Source of the DNA: an uncultured Bacteroidaceae bacterium
GTDB lineage: Bacteria; Bacteroidota; Bacteroidia; Bacteroidales; Bacteroidaceae
Assembly (NCBI GenBank): GCA_905234605.1
Contig: CAJOIE010000003.1
Coordinates: 1 to 64,000 of the forward strand
Direction: 5' to 3'
DNA: 64,000 nt
A program made the position numbers and the translations under genes. The notes under the pieces were generated by a model that worked only from the letters and a program-made list of their open reading frames with translations, did no database searches and was not told where the DNA came from. The stretch's first letter is position 1. Every line of letters begins with the position of its first letter. Positions 52,613 through 61,653 of the stretch are shown here, piece after piece.

Positions 52613-54379
52613 ATGGAAACGAACAGACAGAACAGCGATATGCCAGCATCAGTGGTCACCGCCAACGGCATCACCATCACCCGCCAACAGATGGAAGAGG
52701 CCTATAGCACGCTGACCAAGATGAAGCCTCTCAACTACCTCAACTTCGACACCTTCCGTGAAAACCTTGAGGCAGCCCTCCACTGCAAGCTCGACACGGA
52801 GGAGCTGCGCACGGCTGTGCTTGAGATGTGCCCTTCAACCAACTTCTTCAACAATCCAAATGGGTACCAATGGAACAATAACGGTATCATAGAGTTTGTC
52901 CCACATGCTTTCCGCGCCACAGCTCTCAAGCGGCAGCTTGCCGGCGAGCAGGCTGTAGCGGCATCATCCGCCACTAAGGACGAACAGACAATTGCTCCGC
53001 AGGCTAAAGTCCAGGGTCCGTCGGGCACCGAGGCCAAGGGCATAAAGCATGCCCAGTCTGTGGCTAACCATGCAAATGCTGAGGCGGACACAGCGATGCC
53101 GACCGATGAGCCACTGGCTACGTTGCGCAGTGTGTATGCTACCCTCGAAGCCTACTCTAATGGTTTCCGCGACCTGGACCTTTTCCATACTAAGTACGAA
53201 CAGCAGACAGGCAGTAGCATCGGCCTCGACGACTTCAAGAAACTGATACGAGGCCATTGTCCGAGGGTCAACTTCTGGGACACGGAGAAGGGAGGCCCGT
53301 TTGTCACGCCATCAGGAGCTACTATCGACAATGCTTTCCGCGCCAACGAGCTGCAAGACGGTGGAATGAAGGCTGGCGACAAGACGCCCGCTCCAAGCAG
53401 GCCCTTGAATGCCCACCAGCTGCTGCTTCAGTTTGCCTATTTCCAGCCTTTCGGCAAGCTCGACGGTCTGCAGCACGCTATCGACCTGCTGGCCAGCAAG
53501 GCCCTGCCTGAGAAATGGAGCTATGGCAGGGGTGCCGACGTGAGCCATCCCATCTTGCGCAACTACCTGCTGCTCACATTCCAACGCCTTATGGCCGAGG
53601 ATGAGGCGAACCGCTCCAACTCTATGTGGAAGACAAAGATCCGCGAGTCGGCCGACGGCAAATGGGTGGTTTTCAACACGGGCCTGGTCGACATATTGTA
53701 CGAACCCATATATGCTCTTTTCTGTCAGAACATCAACAAGGATAAGCAGCATTGGAAGTTCGACACTTTTGTGGAAAGCCGTGATGTACGTCATCAGGAA
53801 ATAGTGCGCATCTTCGGCACCGACCTTCCCGAGCCTGCCCATTATTACAATTCCACGTCCGAGCTGGTCTATGATGTTAAAGCCGAGATAGGGTCGTTCA
53901 ACTGGAAGCACTTCATAGATCACTGTGCTCGTATTCCTCTCGATTTCCTGCGCGACAACGTGACGGGCTTCGACTTCAGTGCCGAGCCAAAGAACGCACA
54001 CTTCTATAAGGCTCTGGCTGCCCACATCAACGACCCTGCCAACACTCGCAGCTTCAACCGCATCAAGAACCGCATAGAGGATGCCATAGCCTATGCCGTC
54101 AAGCGTGTGCGGTGGAACTTCAAGACAGCCATCCCCATCTATTACCCTACCCTGCAGCGTATCTCACTCCTGCTGCCACTCAGCCTGACGGAGCACAACG
54201 ACAATCAGATAGACGTGGCTCTGGTGCTCGAAGCCACTCCTTCGGGTGCCTATATTGCGCACACTATCCTCACGCTTCAGATGGCCTACACCAATGCCCG
54301 CCTCATCACCAGGCCCGACAGTGACTGGCTGCTGGCTGAAAGCATCTCTGCCCATAGCAGCATTGCTGAAGAGGAATAA
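52613..54379 (+). CDS. DUF3825 protein with two N-terminal OST-HTH/LOTUS-like repeats
   Basis: 588 aa from METNRQNSDMPASVVTANGI. Two similar modules lie at about 15-95 and 165-245: both carry a helical stretch, a 'C(P)xxNF(F/W)' core ('EMCPSTNFFNN', 'GHCPRVNFWDT'), a Gly turn and an 'AFRA' helix. This resembles winged-helix OST-HTH/LOTUS RNA-binding domains. Residues about 285-575 are DUF3825: 'ILRNYLLLTFQRLMAED', 'VVFNTGLVDILYEPIYALF', 'LLLPLSLTEHN', 'TLQMAYTNARLI'. There is no signal peptide. An RNA-binding or RNA-surveillance role is the best guess; nothing is proven. It has its own promoter after the dnaK terminator and a 44-bp duplication at its 3' end. Confidence 0.75.
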   Translation: METNRQNSDMPASVVTANGITITRQQMEEAYSTLTKMKPLNYLNFDTFRENLEAALHCKLDTEELRTAVLEMCPSTNFFNNPNGYQWNNNGIIEFVPHAFRATALKRQLAGEQAVAASSATKDEQTIAPQAKVQGPSGTEAKGIKHAQSVANHANAEADTAMPTDEPLATLRSVYATLEAYSNGFRDLDLFHTKYEQQTGSSIGLDDFKKLIRGHCPRVNFWDTEKGGPFVTPSGATIDNAFRANELQDGGMKAGDKTPAPSRPLNAHQLLLQFAYFQPFGKLDGLQHAIDLLASKALPEKWSYGRGADVSHPILRNYLLLTFQRLMAEDEANRSNSMWKTKIRESADGKWVVFNTGLVDILYEPIYALFCQNINKDKQHWKFDTFVESRDVRHQEIVRIFGTDLPEPAHYYNSTSELVYDVKAEIGSFNWKHFIDHCARIPLDFLRDNVTGFDFSAEPKNAHFYKALAAHINDPANTRSFNRIKNRIEDAIAYAVKRVRWNFKTAIPIYYPTLQRISLLLPLSLTEHNDNQIDVALVLEATPSGAYIAHTILTLQMAYTNARLITRPDSDWLLAESISAHSSIAEEE

Positions 54380-54434
54380 CTCCTCACTCCTCTGCCCATA
54401 GCAGCATTGCAGAAGAGGAGTGATTTCTCACTCC
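54347..54434. repeat. 44-bp tandem duplication at the DUF3825/folE junction
   Basis: The block beginning TCTGCCCATAGCAGCATTGC at 54347-54390 is repeated at 54391-54434 with a few changes. The first copy holds the last codons of the DUF3825 gene; the second runs into the folE stop codon. Confidence 0.85.
54386..54422. terminator. Hairpin between convergent DUF3825 gene and folE
   Basis: CACTCCTCT (54386-54394) pairs with AGAGGAGTG within 54413-54422. The hairpin exists because of the 44-bp duplication and may end transcription from both sides. Confidence 0.5.
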
Positions 54435-55096
54435 TCCTTCTTGCTTTCTGCGCGAAAGGCAGCCATCGTTTCAGCACGTAGTGCAGGGTCGGCGAATGCC
54501 CCCGTGTAATGCATTGTCGCTGTCTCTGCGTCCTGCTTGGCAACGCCACGCATCTGCATGCACAGGTGTCGTGCCTCCACCAGCACCATTACTCCACGCG
54601 GCGCAAGTGCTTCCTGCATGCACAGGGCTATCTGCTGTGTCATGCGCTCCTGCACTTGGAGGCGATGGCTGAAGGTGTTCACTATGCGTGCTATTTTGCT
54701 CAGGCCTGTTATGTGCCCGTCTGGTATATATGCCACATGCACATGTCCGAAGAAGGGCAGCAGATGGTGTTCGCACAGGGAATAGAACTCTATGCCGCGC
54801 ACAACCACCATGTTGTGGTATTGCTCATCGAAGAGTGCCGAGCGCAGTATGGCGACAGGGTCTTCGCCGTAGCCACGCGTGAGCTCTGCCCACGCACGCG
54901 CCACTCTCTGTGGTGTCTTCACCAGTCCCTCGCGCTGAGGGTCTTCTCCGAGCAGACTGAGTATGGCTGTGTAATGGTCTGTCAGGGCAGCCATGCGTTC
55001 CTCCTGACTCATAGGCTGTTGTGTATGCATCTGTAGCACAGGCTTTGCGGCCTGTTCTTTGCTATAAAAGCATGTGAGCACGTGCATGCCCGCCAT
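54428..55096 (-). CDS. folE: GTP cyclohydrolase I
   Basis: 222 aa. '[14 protein letters not shown]', '[20 protein letters not shown]' with the zinc-binding Cys and His, '[20 protein letters not shown]' and 'CMQMRGV' are the family motifs. It converts GTP to dihydroneopterin triphosphate for folate synthesis. It begins 11 bp after the SPOR gene; the order tpiA-SPOR-folE is standard in Bacteroidetes. The extra N-terminal 35 residues are poorly conserved, so the start could be a later Met. Confidence 0.95.
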   Translation of the reverse strand: MAGMHVLTCFYSKEQAAKPVLQMHTQQPMSQEERMAALTDHYTAILSLLGEDPQREGLVKTPQRVARAWAELTRGYGEDPVAILRSALFDEQYHNMVVVRGIEFYSLCEHHLLPFFGHVHVAYIPDGHITGLSKIARIVNTFSHRLQVQERMTQQIALCMQEALAPRGVMVLVEARHLCMQMRGVAKQDAETATMHYTGAFADPALRAETMAAFRAESKKEE

Positions 55097-55107
55097 GCTT
55101 CAGGCTG

Positions 55108-55644
55108 TCAGTAGCTGATAACTATCTTGCTCTTCACTATGCTTGCCTCGCGGAACTTCTGTGTCTGGCGCATGCGCCGCAGCATGTCGGTGGCTTCTTC
55201 GTAGCTCTTGAAGTCGCCCACCCTGCATATCCAGCGCGGGCTGATGAAGTGGGTGTATACTGCCACTTCGGGGAAGTCGCTCCTCACGAGGTTGGCCATG
55301 TGGTAGGCTTCGGCTTTCGATCTGCGGTCGTTGCCGCCGGCATAGACTTGAATGCGGTAGCCGTTGGTGCGCAGGCGGTGTGTGGCTGCGCCGTTTGTCC
55401 CCGCGGCGGTCTCTGTGGCGGTGCCTGCCGACGCGGCTGCCGTAGTGTTGGCGTCGGCGGTCGGTGTCGTGGCCTGCCCTGGTGCACGTGTCTTGCCGTT
55501 GACGAGTGCCGTGAGCTCTGCGTCCTGGTGCAACACCACCGTTCCCTCACCCGCGTTGCGGCGGGTGAGGTGCTCGGTGAATGTCTGCTGGGCGTGGATG
55601 CTACAGCAGAGTGCAGAGAGGACGACAGCTACTGCTATCTTCAT
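55108..55644 (-). CDS. SPOR-domain protein
   Basis: 178 aa; signal peptide 1-19 ([19 protein letters not shown]). A Thr/Ala-rich linker (about 60-95) precedes the SPOR domain (about 100-178): '[20 protein letters not shown]' and '[20 protein letters not shown]'. SPOR domains bind denuded peptidoglycan strands at division sites. Its ATG overlaps the tpiA stop (ATGA at 55644-55641), so translation is coupled. Confidence 0.9.
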   Translation of the reverse strand: MKIAVAVVLSALCCSIHAQQTFTEHLTRRNAGEGTVVLHQDAELTALVNGKTRAPGQATTPTADANTTAAASAGTATETAAGTNGAATHRLRTNGYRIQVYAGGNDRRSKAEAYHMANLVRSDFPEVAVYTHFISPRWICRVGDFKSYEEATDMLRRMRQTQKFREASIVKSKIVISY

Positions 55645-56399
55645 TTCCAGGCGTCGATAATACCCTTGAAGTCGGCACACTTGAGCGATGCGCCGCCGAT
55701 GAGGCCACCGTCCACGTCGGGCTTTGCAAAGAGCTCGCGTGCGTTGCTGGGCTTGCAGCTGCCGCCATAGAGTATGGAGATGTTCTCGGCAGCCTGCTCG
55801 CCGAAGCGGCCGGCTATGCAGCCACGGATGAAGGCGTGCATGTCCTCGGCCTGCTCGGATGTGGCTGTCTTGCCAGTGCCGATGGCCCACACGGGCTCAT
55901 AGGCGAGGATGATGTTCTGGAGCTCGTCGGCTGTGAAGTCGAAGAGGCTGTCGGCAAGTTGTGAGCCCACCACCTCGTTCTGGCGGCCGGCCTCACGCTC
56001 CTCGAGTACCTCGCCGATGCAGAATATTACCTTGAGGCCGTTGGCAAGTGCCAGACGCACTTTCTCCTTGAGGAGCTCGGCGGTCTCGCCGTAGTACTGA
56101 CGGCGCTCGGAGTGGCCGAGTATGACGTAGTCTGCGCCTGTGCTCTTGACTTGTGCGGCACTGACTTCGCCCGTGTAGGCTCCTTTCTCCTTGTCGGCGC
56201 AGTTCTCTGCGCCTACGCCTATCACTGTGCCGGCCACGGCATCGGCCACCTTGGCCAGGTGGATGAACGGCGTGCAGATGACAACGTCGCAAGCGGGTGC
56301 GTCGGCAGCCAGGGCTGCCTTGAGTTCATTGGCCAGAGTGAGGCCTTCCTGCAGGTTGAGGTTCATCTTCCAGTTGCCTGCTACAATCTTCTTTCTCAT
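55641..56399 (-). CDS. tpiA: Triose-phosphate isomerase
   Basis: 252 aa from [16 protein letters not shown]. The catalytic lysine is in 'GNWKMN', the histidine in 'ILGHSERR' and the glutamate in '[14 protein letters not shown]'; '[12 protein letters not shown]' binds phosphate. Glycolysis and gluconeogenesis in the cytosol. A -7 element TACCTTTG is at 56460-56453 on the minus strand. Confidence 0.98.
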   Translation of the reverse strand: MRKKIVAGNWKMNLNLQEGLTLANELKAALAADAPACDVVICTPFIHLAKVADAVAGTVIGVGAENCADKEKGAYTGEVSAAQVKSTGADYVILGHSERRQYYGETAELLKEKVRLALANGLKVIFCIGEVLEEREAGRQNEVVGSQLADSLFDFTADELQNIILAYEPVWAIGTGKTATSEQAEDMHAFIRGCIAGRFGEQAAENISILYGGSCKPSNARELFAKPDVDGGLIGGASLKCADFKGIIDAWK

Positions 56400-56585
56400 G
56401 TCGGTCTGAGGGTTTATGGTTTGGTTGCTATGGTTGCTTTCTCTATTGGCTGCAAAGGTAGGCAAATCTGCCAAACGGAGCACTCGCAAGAGGCAAATCC
56501 TGTAGCCACATCGTTGCATGCCGGCAGTTTTGGACTGTTTTGGCTGCATCTGTCGGCGCAAGAGTCGGTAGCCACTGCGGCCGAC

Positions 56586-56665
56586 ACCCTGCACCCACAT
56601 CGCCATCACCCTGCACCGTGGTATGCAAACAGGGTGCAGGGAGTTTGTCATCACCCTGCACCCTG
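56586..56665 (+). repeat. Interspersed palindrome, locus D
   Basis: ACCCTGCACCC at 56586-56596, ACCCTGCACCGTG at 56608-56620 facing AGGGTGCAGGG at 56631-56641, and ACCCTGCACCCTG at 56653-56665. It sits in the gap between the DUF3472 protein's stop and tpiA. Confidence 0.8.
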
Positions 56666-56745
56666 TCGGAGCTGCTTCATGCTATGTTCTGACGGTTTCC
56701 GTGCAGCCTCCTCCTGCGACACACACCAGAGTGTCGCCGACAGGA

Positions 56746-59700
56746 CTACTGCACGACGATTTTCTGCCCGCGGACGATGTAGATGCCACGGCGCAACGTG
56801 CGTGTGGCATTGGTGCTGACAGTGCGCCCGGCAAGGTCGCAGCAGGCGGCTTCGCGACTGTCGGCCTTAGGCATGAGGTCTGTACCCACCCTGATGCCAT
56901 CCTGGCTGATGATGAATGCCTCGAAGCCGTCGGCATCGGCTGTGGGGAGGCTCAGGTAGGCCCGTCCGGCAGCGAGCGTGCCGGTCGAGGTGATGGGGTA
57001 GAAGCCTGTGCCGTGGTAGCCGTTCATCAGGATGAAGTTGCTGTTGCTGCCGGTGGTGGGGCTCACGGTGGCGGCCGCCGTCACGCCTACGAGTTTATTG
57101 CCGCTGATGGCTGAGGTGGTGCCTGTGGCATAGGGCACCTCATGGTCGCCCGCCTCGCCATGGAGCAAGAGCCCTGTCTGCGCAGGCACGGCAGCTGCCA
57201 CAGGCGTCAGTGCCACGAGGCCGAAGTTGCCTGCGTCGCTCACCGCTGTCACGGCATAGGCGTCCAAGCCCTGCACCTGGCTGAAGTCGAGCGCACTTGT
57301 GCTGGCATAGGTGGTGTAGTCGCTGCTCATGCTGACGAGCACACCTGTAGCGGCATAGTCGTCACGGTGCGCCTCGGTGGTCGCCGTCTGCCGCAGCAGG
57401 GCGGTCAGGGGTGACGTGAGGTCGGGCGTGAGGGCGTAGTTGTCGTAGATGAGCCAGCGGCCTCCGTCGTCGTTGTTCCACATGGAGACGGGGCCGCCGT
57501 CGGCCTCGGCGAACTGTGGGGCTGCGCACACCTGAGTGTGCTCTTTATAGGAAGTGCTCTGTGCCGAGAGCACGAAGTAGCCGTCGCCCCTCGTGATGGT
57601 CACCGGCACAGGCGTGGATGAGAGCGTGGAGTGATAGGCGGGGCTGAGGTACTTCCTTGCACCTATATTATATATATAGTACCGGCCCGGGTATTCCTCC
57701 GAGGTGAGTATGCGCCAGTTGGCGGCAGCCGTCTGCACGGGCATTGCCTGCCGGTAGAGGTCGAGACAGTCGGAAGCGTGACCGCTGCCCGCGGCAGGAG
57801 CTGCGTTGCGCAGTGTGGGCATGTCGTCGTCGCCTGCCACCAGTGCGCCGTAGCCCACGGCGTTGCTGATGTAGTAGGCACGCTCGGCACTGATGTGAGC
57901 CACCTCGGAGAGCTCGCCATACTTGAGCCTACGGCCGTCGGCGGCCAGAGCCGTCAGGGCGGCAGTGAGCTGCTCCGACGTCGTGGCCGTGGAGGCCAGC
58001 AGCGTGCTCACGGCAGAGAGGCGCGTGGCTGTCAGCCAGTCGGTGGTGTCGTAGCCGTTGAAGGTGTCGGCGGCATCGACATAGCTCTGCGCCAGAGCCT
58101 TCAAGGCCTCGAGGTTCTTCTGGTAGAAAGCTATCTCGCCGATGACAAGGTAACGCTGGCCATTGCCCTCGGTGAAGTCGAACCTGATGCGCGACGTGGT
58201 GACCGGGCTGGCAAAGGCTATCGTCTGTGTGTCGGCGGCATCGAGGCTGTAGGTGCCTACGGCTGCCCATGTGGTGCCGTTGTCAGAGACCGACACCTTC
58301 ACGGTCTTGGCCGAATAGGCTGTGGAGCGTCCGCTGGGCAGGCTCAGCGTGACCTGGTCGATGGTGATGTCGCCGTCGTGCAAGAGTGTGAGCGAATGCG
58401 GATAGCTGCTCTGGCTCCAGGCCCACTGCGTGTGCCAGTATGTCGTGGCATCGCCGTCCACAGCCTGTGCGGCCCTTCCGTTGGTGCCCTCGCCGGCCGT
58501 CTCCTGCGACGAACAAGCCGTCACCGTCCAGCCTTCGTTGCCGAGCTCGGTAAGCGTGCTGTTCACCGCGAGCTGCATGCGCTGTTCCTCCTGCGCAAGC
58601 ATGGCAGGGGCGATGTCGCGGTCGAGGAGTGCCTGGAGCGTGGCGTCGTCGGGCACGATGCCGTCGGGCTCGCGGTAGGCAATCAGCGTGCCGCCGGCCT
58701 GTGCCGTGTTATAAAGATAGCCGCCGCTCTGCATGTACATGGCAGGCTCGCCGCCGAAGTCGTCCACGGCCGTCTGCATGATGTCGTTGCGTGCGCCGTC
58801 GGCAGTGCCGCCGTCGGTGTGGCCCCACCAGAACGAGTTGCGGTTGTACCACTTGCCGCTCTGCATGGAACGCGTGAAGATGCGCCGGTAGTAGGCCTTG
58901 TGGGGAGCGTTGCCCTGACTGGTGTTGTAGCGGGTGAACTCCTCAAGGAAGGCGTTGCTCGGGTTGATGTAGTTGATGCGGCCTGCCTCGCGCATGGTGC
59001 CTATGTAGTGCCACTCTGTGTCGACACCCTCGGCCATATACCAGGCAGAGAGGAGGGTGTTGTCGTAGGTGGTGCCGTCGCTGAGTGTTATCTGCTCAGG
59101 GCGCGTGTTGACCAGGAAGCGCACCCATGTGCCCGGCTGCCACAGGTTGCCGTTGAGCAGGATGTGCGTGCCTGTGCCCTCACCGCCGAAGCGCTCGGCC
59201 GTGACACTCTCGGCATCGCCGTGAGCAACGATGCCACTGCGCTTGAAGTCGGCCAGAGTGGGGTCGGAATCGGTGTCGCCGGCATCCCATGCAGAGAATA
59301 TGACGGTGCGATTGGTGGTGGCACCGTTGCCGCCATTGTTCTGTATGCCTATATACCATCCCGATGAAGCCAGACTCTCCACATAAGTGCCGAGGAAGTC
59401 GGCGTCCACAGGCAGGAGCACCTCGTCGTAGGCCCAGTCGAAGGCGTTGCCCTCAGGCATCTGCACGTTGGTGGAGCCGAAGCCGTTAAGGTGGAGCGAC
59501 GGTGCCGAGCGCCACGAGGCCAGCCAGACATTGATGTTGTTGCCGCTGACCGACGTGGTGGCAGTGACAGTGAAGTCCGCCAGAGCAGTCACGCCTGCCG
59601 TGCCGCCGCTGAGAGCCCAGCGGTACCACCCTTCCTGCGGAGCCGTGAAGGCAAACGATGATGCGGCGGCAGAGGCAAGGAGTGTGGTGCCTGTGGTCAT

Positions 59701-59967
59701 GTCGCGGACACTGACCTGCAAGGCGGTGTTGGCCGACGTGACGGCAAAACTGCCCTTGGGACAATGCACATAGAAGACAGGCACGTAGCCGTCGTCGGGC
59801 CAATAGGCTGAATAGGCCACGGCATGGGTCGATGCCCCAGAGACCGTCTCGATGTATCCGCCCGACGTGCCGTTTGGAGCCACCGCGATGGTCCACGACG
59901 TGCCGTCGGCAAAGGCGTTGCCCATAGATACCACTACGGCAAGCAAGATGGCAAGCAGGTGTTTCAT
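56746..59967 (-). CDS. Secreted DUF5077-DUF3472 protein with F5/8-type domain and C-terminal tail
   Basis: 1073 aa; signal peptide 1-20 (ending GNAFAD). Residues about 25-135 fit DUF5077, and about 150-430 DUF3472 ('DEVLLPVDADFLGTYVES', 'LLSAWYMAEGVDTEWHYIGT'). About 470-625 is an F5/8-type discoidin domain ('AVDGDATTYWHTQWAWSQSS', 'RIRFDFTEGNGQRYLVIGEI'). A beta-rich region and the tail 'CCDLAGRTVSTN' / 'RGIYIVRGQKIVVQ' close it. Likely a surface glycan-binding or degrading protein; no catalytic residues are known. The POT transporter gene lies 10 bp upstream in the same operon. Confidence 0.78.
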   Translation of the reverse strand: MKHLLAILLAVVVSMGNAFADGTSWTIAVAPNGTSGGYIETVSGASTHAVAYSAYWPDDGYVPVFYVHCPKGSFAVTSANTALQVSVRDMTTGTTLLASAAASSFAFTAPQEGWYRWALSGGTAGVTALADFTVTATTSVSGNNINVWLASWRSAPSLHLNGFGSTNVQMPEGNAFDWAYDEVLLPVDADFLGTYVESLASSGWYIGIQNNGGNGATTNRTVIFSAWDAGDTDSDPTLADFKRSGIVAHGDAESVTAERFGGEGTGTHILLNGNLWQPGTWVRFLVNTRPEQITLSDGTTYDNTLLSAWYMAEGVDTEWHYIGTMREAGRINYINPSNAFLEEFTRYNTSQGNAPHKAYYRRIFTRSMQSGKWYNRNSFWWGHTDGGTADGARNDIMQTAVDDFGGEPAMYMQSGGYLYNTAQAGGTLIAYREPDGIVPDDATLQALLDRDIAPAMLAQEEQRMQLAVNSTLTELGNEGWTVTACSSQETAGEGTNGRAAQAVDGDATTYWHTQWAWSQSSYPHSLTLLHDGDITIDQVTLSLPSGRSTAYSAKTVKVSVSDNGTTWAAVGTYSLDAADTQTIAFASPVTTSRIRFDFTEGNGQRYLVIGEIAFYQKNLEALKALAQSYVDAADTFNGYDTTDWLTATRLSAVSTLLASTATTSEQLTAALTALAADGRRLKYGELSEVAHISAERAYYISNAVGYGALVAGDDDMPTLRNAAPAAGSGHASDCLDLYRQAMPVQTAAANWRILTSEEYPGRYYIYNIGARKYLSPAYHSTLSSTPVPVTITRGDGYFVLSAQSTSYKEHTQVCAAPQFAEADGGPVSMWNNDDGGRWLIYDNYALTPDLTSPLTALLRQTATTEAHRDDYAATGVLVSMSSDYTTYASTSALDFSQVQGLDAYAVTAVSDAGNFGLVALTPVAAAVPAQTGLLLHGEAGDHEVPYATGTTSAISGNKLVGVTAAATVSPTTGSNSNFILMNGYHGTGFYPITSTGTLAAGRAYLSLPTADADGFEAFIISQDGIRVGTDLMPKADSREAACCDLAGRTVSTNATRTLRRGIYIVRGQKIVVQ

Positions 59968-59977
59968 AGGAGTTGCA

Positions 59978-61507
59978 TTAAGCCACGCGCTCCAGGCGCT
60001 TCATCATGGCAAACATAAACATGGCTGAGAGCAGGCACAGGCCGGCAAACACAAGCCACACCGTGGTGAGTGAGAGGCCACCCCAGAGGATGCCGCCTAC
60101 GGACACTAAAAGGTTGCCGATGGCAGTGGCAACGAACCAACCGCCCATCATCATGCCTTTGTACTTTGGGGGAGCCACCTTCGAGACAAAGCTTATGCCC
60201 ATGGGTGAGAGCAGCAACTCGCCGAAAGTGAGTATAAGGTATACGGATATGAGCCAGTAGGGCGATGCCGGATAGACGGCAGTGCCGGCCTCGATGGCCG
60301 CCTTCTGCTCGTCGGGAGTGGGCAGTCCCTGCGAGGCCAGTATCATCAGACAGAAGGCCACGGCGGCCACAATCATGCCGTAAGCTATCTTGCGTGGTGC
60401 CTTAGGCTCCTTGCCCTTGGCTGCGAGCGCACCGAATATGGCCATCGACACAGGGGTGAGAGCCACCACATAGAAGGGGTTGAACTGCTGGAAGATGGGG
60501 GCACTGATTTCCACCGTGCCCGTGGCATTCTGATACTGCCAGCCCAGGAAGGCACATGCTATAGCAAAGACAAGGCACGACACCATACGCCCCTTGGTTG
60601 TCTTGCTCTGGAAGACAGAGAAGAGGGCATAGACCATGAAGATGATGGCCACGAGGTTCCACACGTTGAAGGGCATGGTGTGCACACCCTCGGCCGTCTT
60701 CTGAGTGAACTGGTTGGCGAAGTAGGTCAGGGAGAGGCCGTTCTGGTGGAACGCCATCCAGAAGAACACCACCACGGCAAAGACGAGCACCAGTGCCGTG
60801 ATGCGCTGACGTGTCTCCTCGGGCGAGAGTTGCTCCACGGCGGTGTTGCCCTGAGCCTTGGCATCCTTCTTTTTGTCGCCTTCCACGTGGCGGAACGTGC
60901 TGCGGAAGCTGTAGTAGATGGCAATGGAAAGGATCAGCGACAGACACGCCACGCCAAAGGCAAAGTGGTAGCTGTCGGCATGGCTGTAGCCAAGGCTCTG
61001 CTGTGCCCACTCCATGATTTTCACGGCTGCCGTAGGTGCGAAGAGCGCGCCGATGTTGATGGCCATATAGAAGATGGAGAAGCCGGAGTCGCGCTGCGAG
61101 GCGTAGCGGGCCTCGTCGTAGAGGTTGCCCACCATCACTTGCAGGTTGCCTTTGAAAAGGCCCGTACCAAATGAGATGAGCAGCAGGGCGGCGAACATGC
61201 CGGCCATGGCGATGCCACTGCCTCCGAGTGGCATTGAGAGCAGCAGGTAGCCCAGGAACATGATGATGATGCCGATGGTCACCATGCGGCCGAACCCGAA
61301 CCGGTCGGCCATGATGCCACCCACGAGAGGCAGGAAGTAGACCATGCCGAGGAAGCAGCCGTAGATGATGCCGGAGAGCGACTCCGACAGTCCGAAGTTC
61401 TCACCGAGGAAGAGGGCGAAGACGGCAATCATGGTGTAGTAGCCGAAGCGCTCGCCCGTGTTGGCTAAAGCAAGGGCATAGAGGCCCTTAGGTTGGTTTT
61501 CAAACAT
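59978..61507 (-). CDS. POT-family peptide/proton symporter
   Basis: 509 aa, about 12-14 membrane segments. The family start motif reads 'NTGERFGYYTMIAVFALFL', so the proton-coupling ExxERFxYY motif has Asn in place of the first Glu. 'GGIMADRFGFGRMVTIG' and 'FSIFYMAINIGALFAPTAA' are further family motifs. It should import di- or tripeptides across the inner membrane. Promoter -7 TATCTTTG at 61548-61541 on the minus strand. Co-directional with the DUF3472 gene. Confidence 0.9.
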   Translation of the reverse strand: MFENQPKGLYALALANTGERFGYYTMIAVFALFLGENFGLSESLSGIIYGCFLGMVYFLPLVGGIMADRFGFGRMVTIGIIIMFLGYLLLSMPLGGSGIAMAGMFAALLLISFGTGLFKGNLQVMVGNLYDEARYASQRDSGFSIFYMAINIGALFAPTAAVKIMEWAQQSLGYSHADSYHFAFGVACLSLILSIAIYYSFRSTFRHVEGDKKKDAKAQGNTAVEQLSPEETRQRITALVLVFAVVVFFWMAFHQNGLSLTYFANQFTQKTAEGVHTMPFNVWNLVAIIFMVYALFSVFQSKTTKGRMVSCLVFAIACAFLGWQYQNATGTVEISAPIFQQFNPFYVVALTPVSMAIFGALAAKGKEPKAPRKIAYGMIVAAVAFCLMILASQGLPTPDEQKAAIEAGTAVYPASPYWLISVYLILTFGELLLSPMGISFVSKVAPPKYKGMMMGGWFVATAIGNLLVSVGGILWGGLSLTTVWLVFAGLCLLSAMFMFAMMKRLERVA

Positions 61508-61592
61508 ACTGAGAGATGTGTTGGTTGTCTATAGTCGCTCCAAAGATAGCCATTTTTGCATACGCGCATAACATTAAGTGGTGAAAAGGGCA

Positions 61593-61600
61593 TACCTTTG
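61593..61600 (+). promoter_or_regulatory. -7 element of the SulP-Nim operon
   Basis: TACCTTTG, 54 bp before the SulP start; no clear -33 at the expected distance. Confidence 0.5.
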
Positions 61601-61653
61601 CACGGCAAACGCCATCTACGTTTTTCTCACATCCGCACATTGCTGCCTCTGTC

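Noticed and set aside
57631-59367. 578-aa plus-strand frame
   Set aside because: Antisense to the DUF3472 protein; no recognisable domain.
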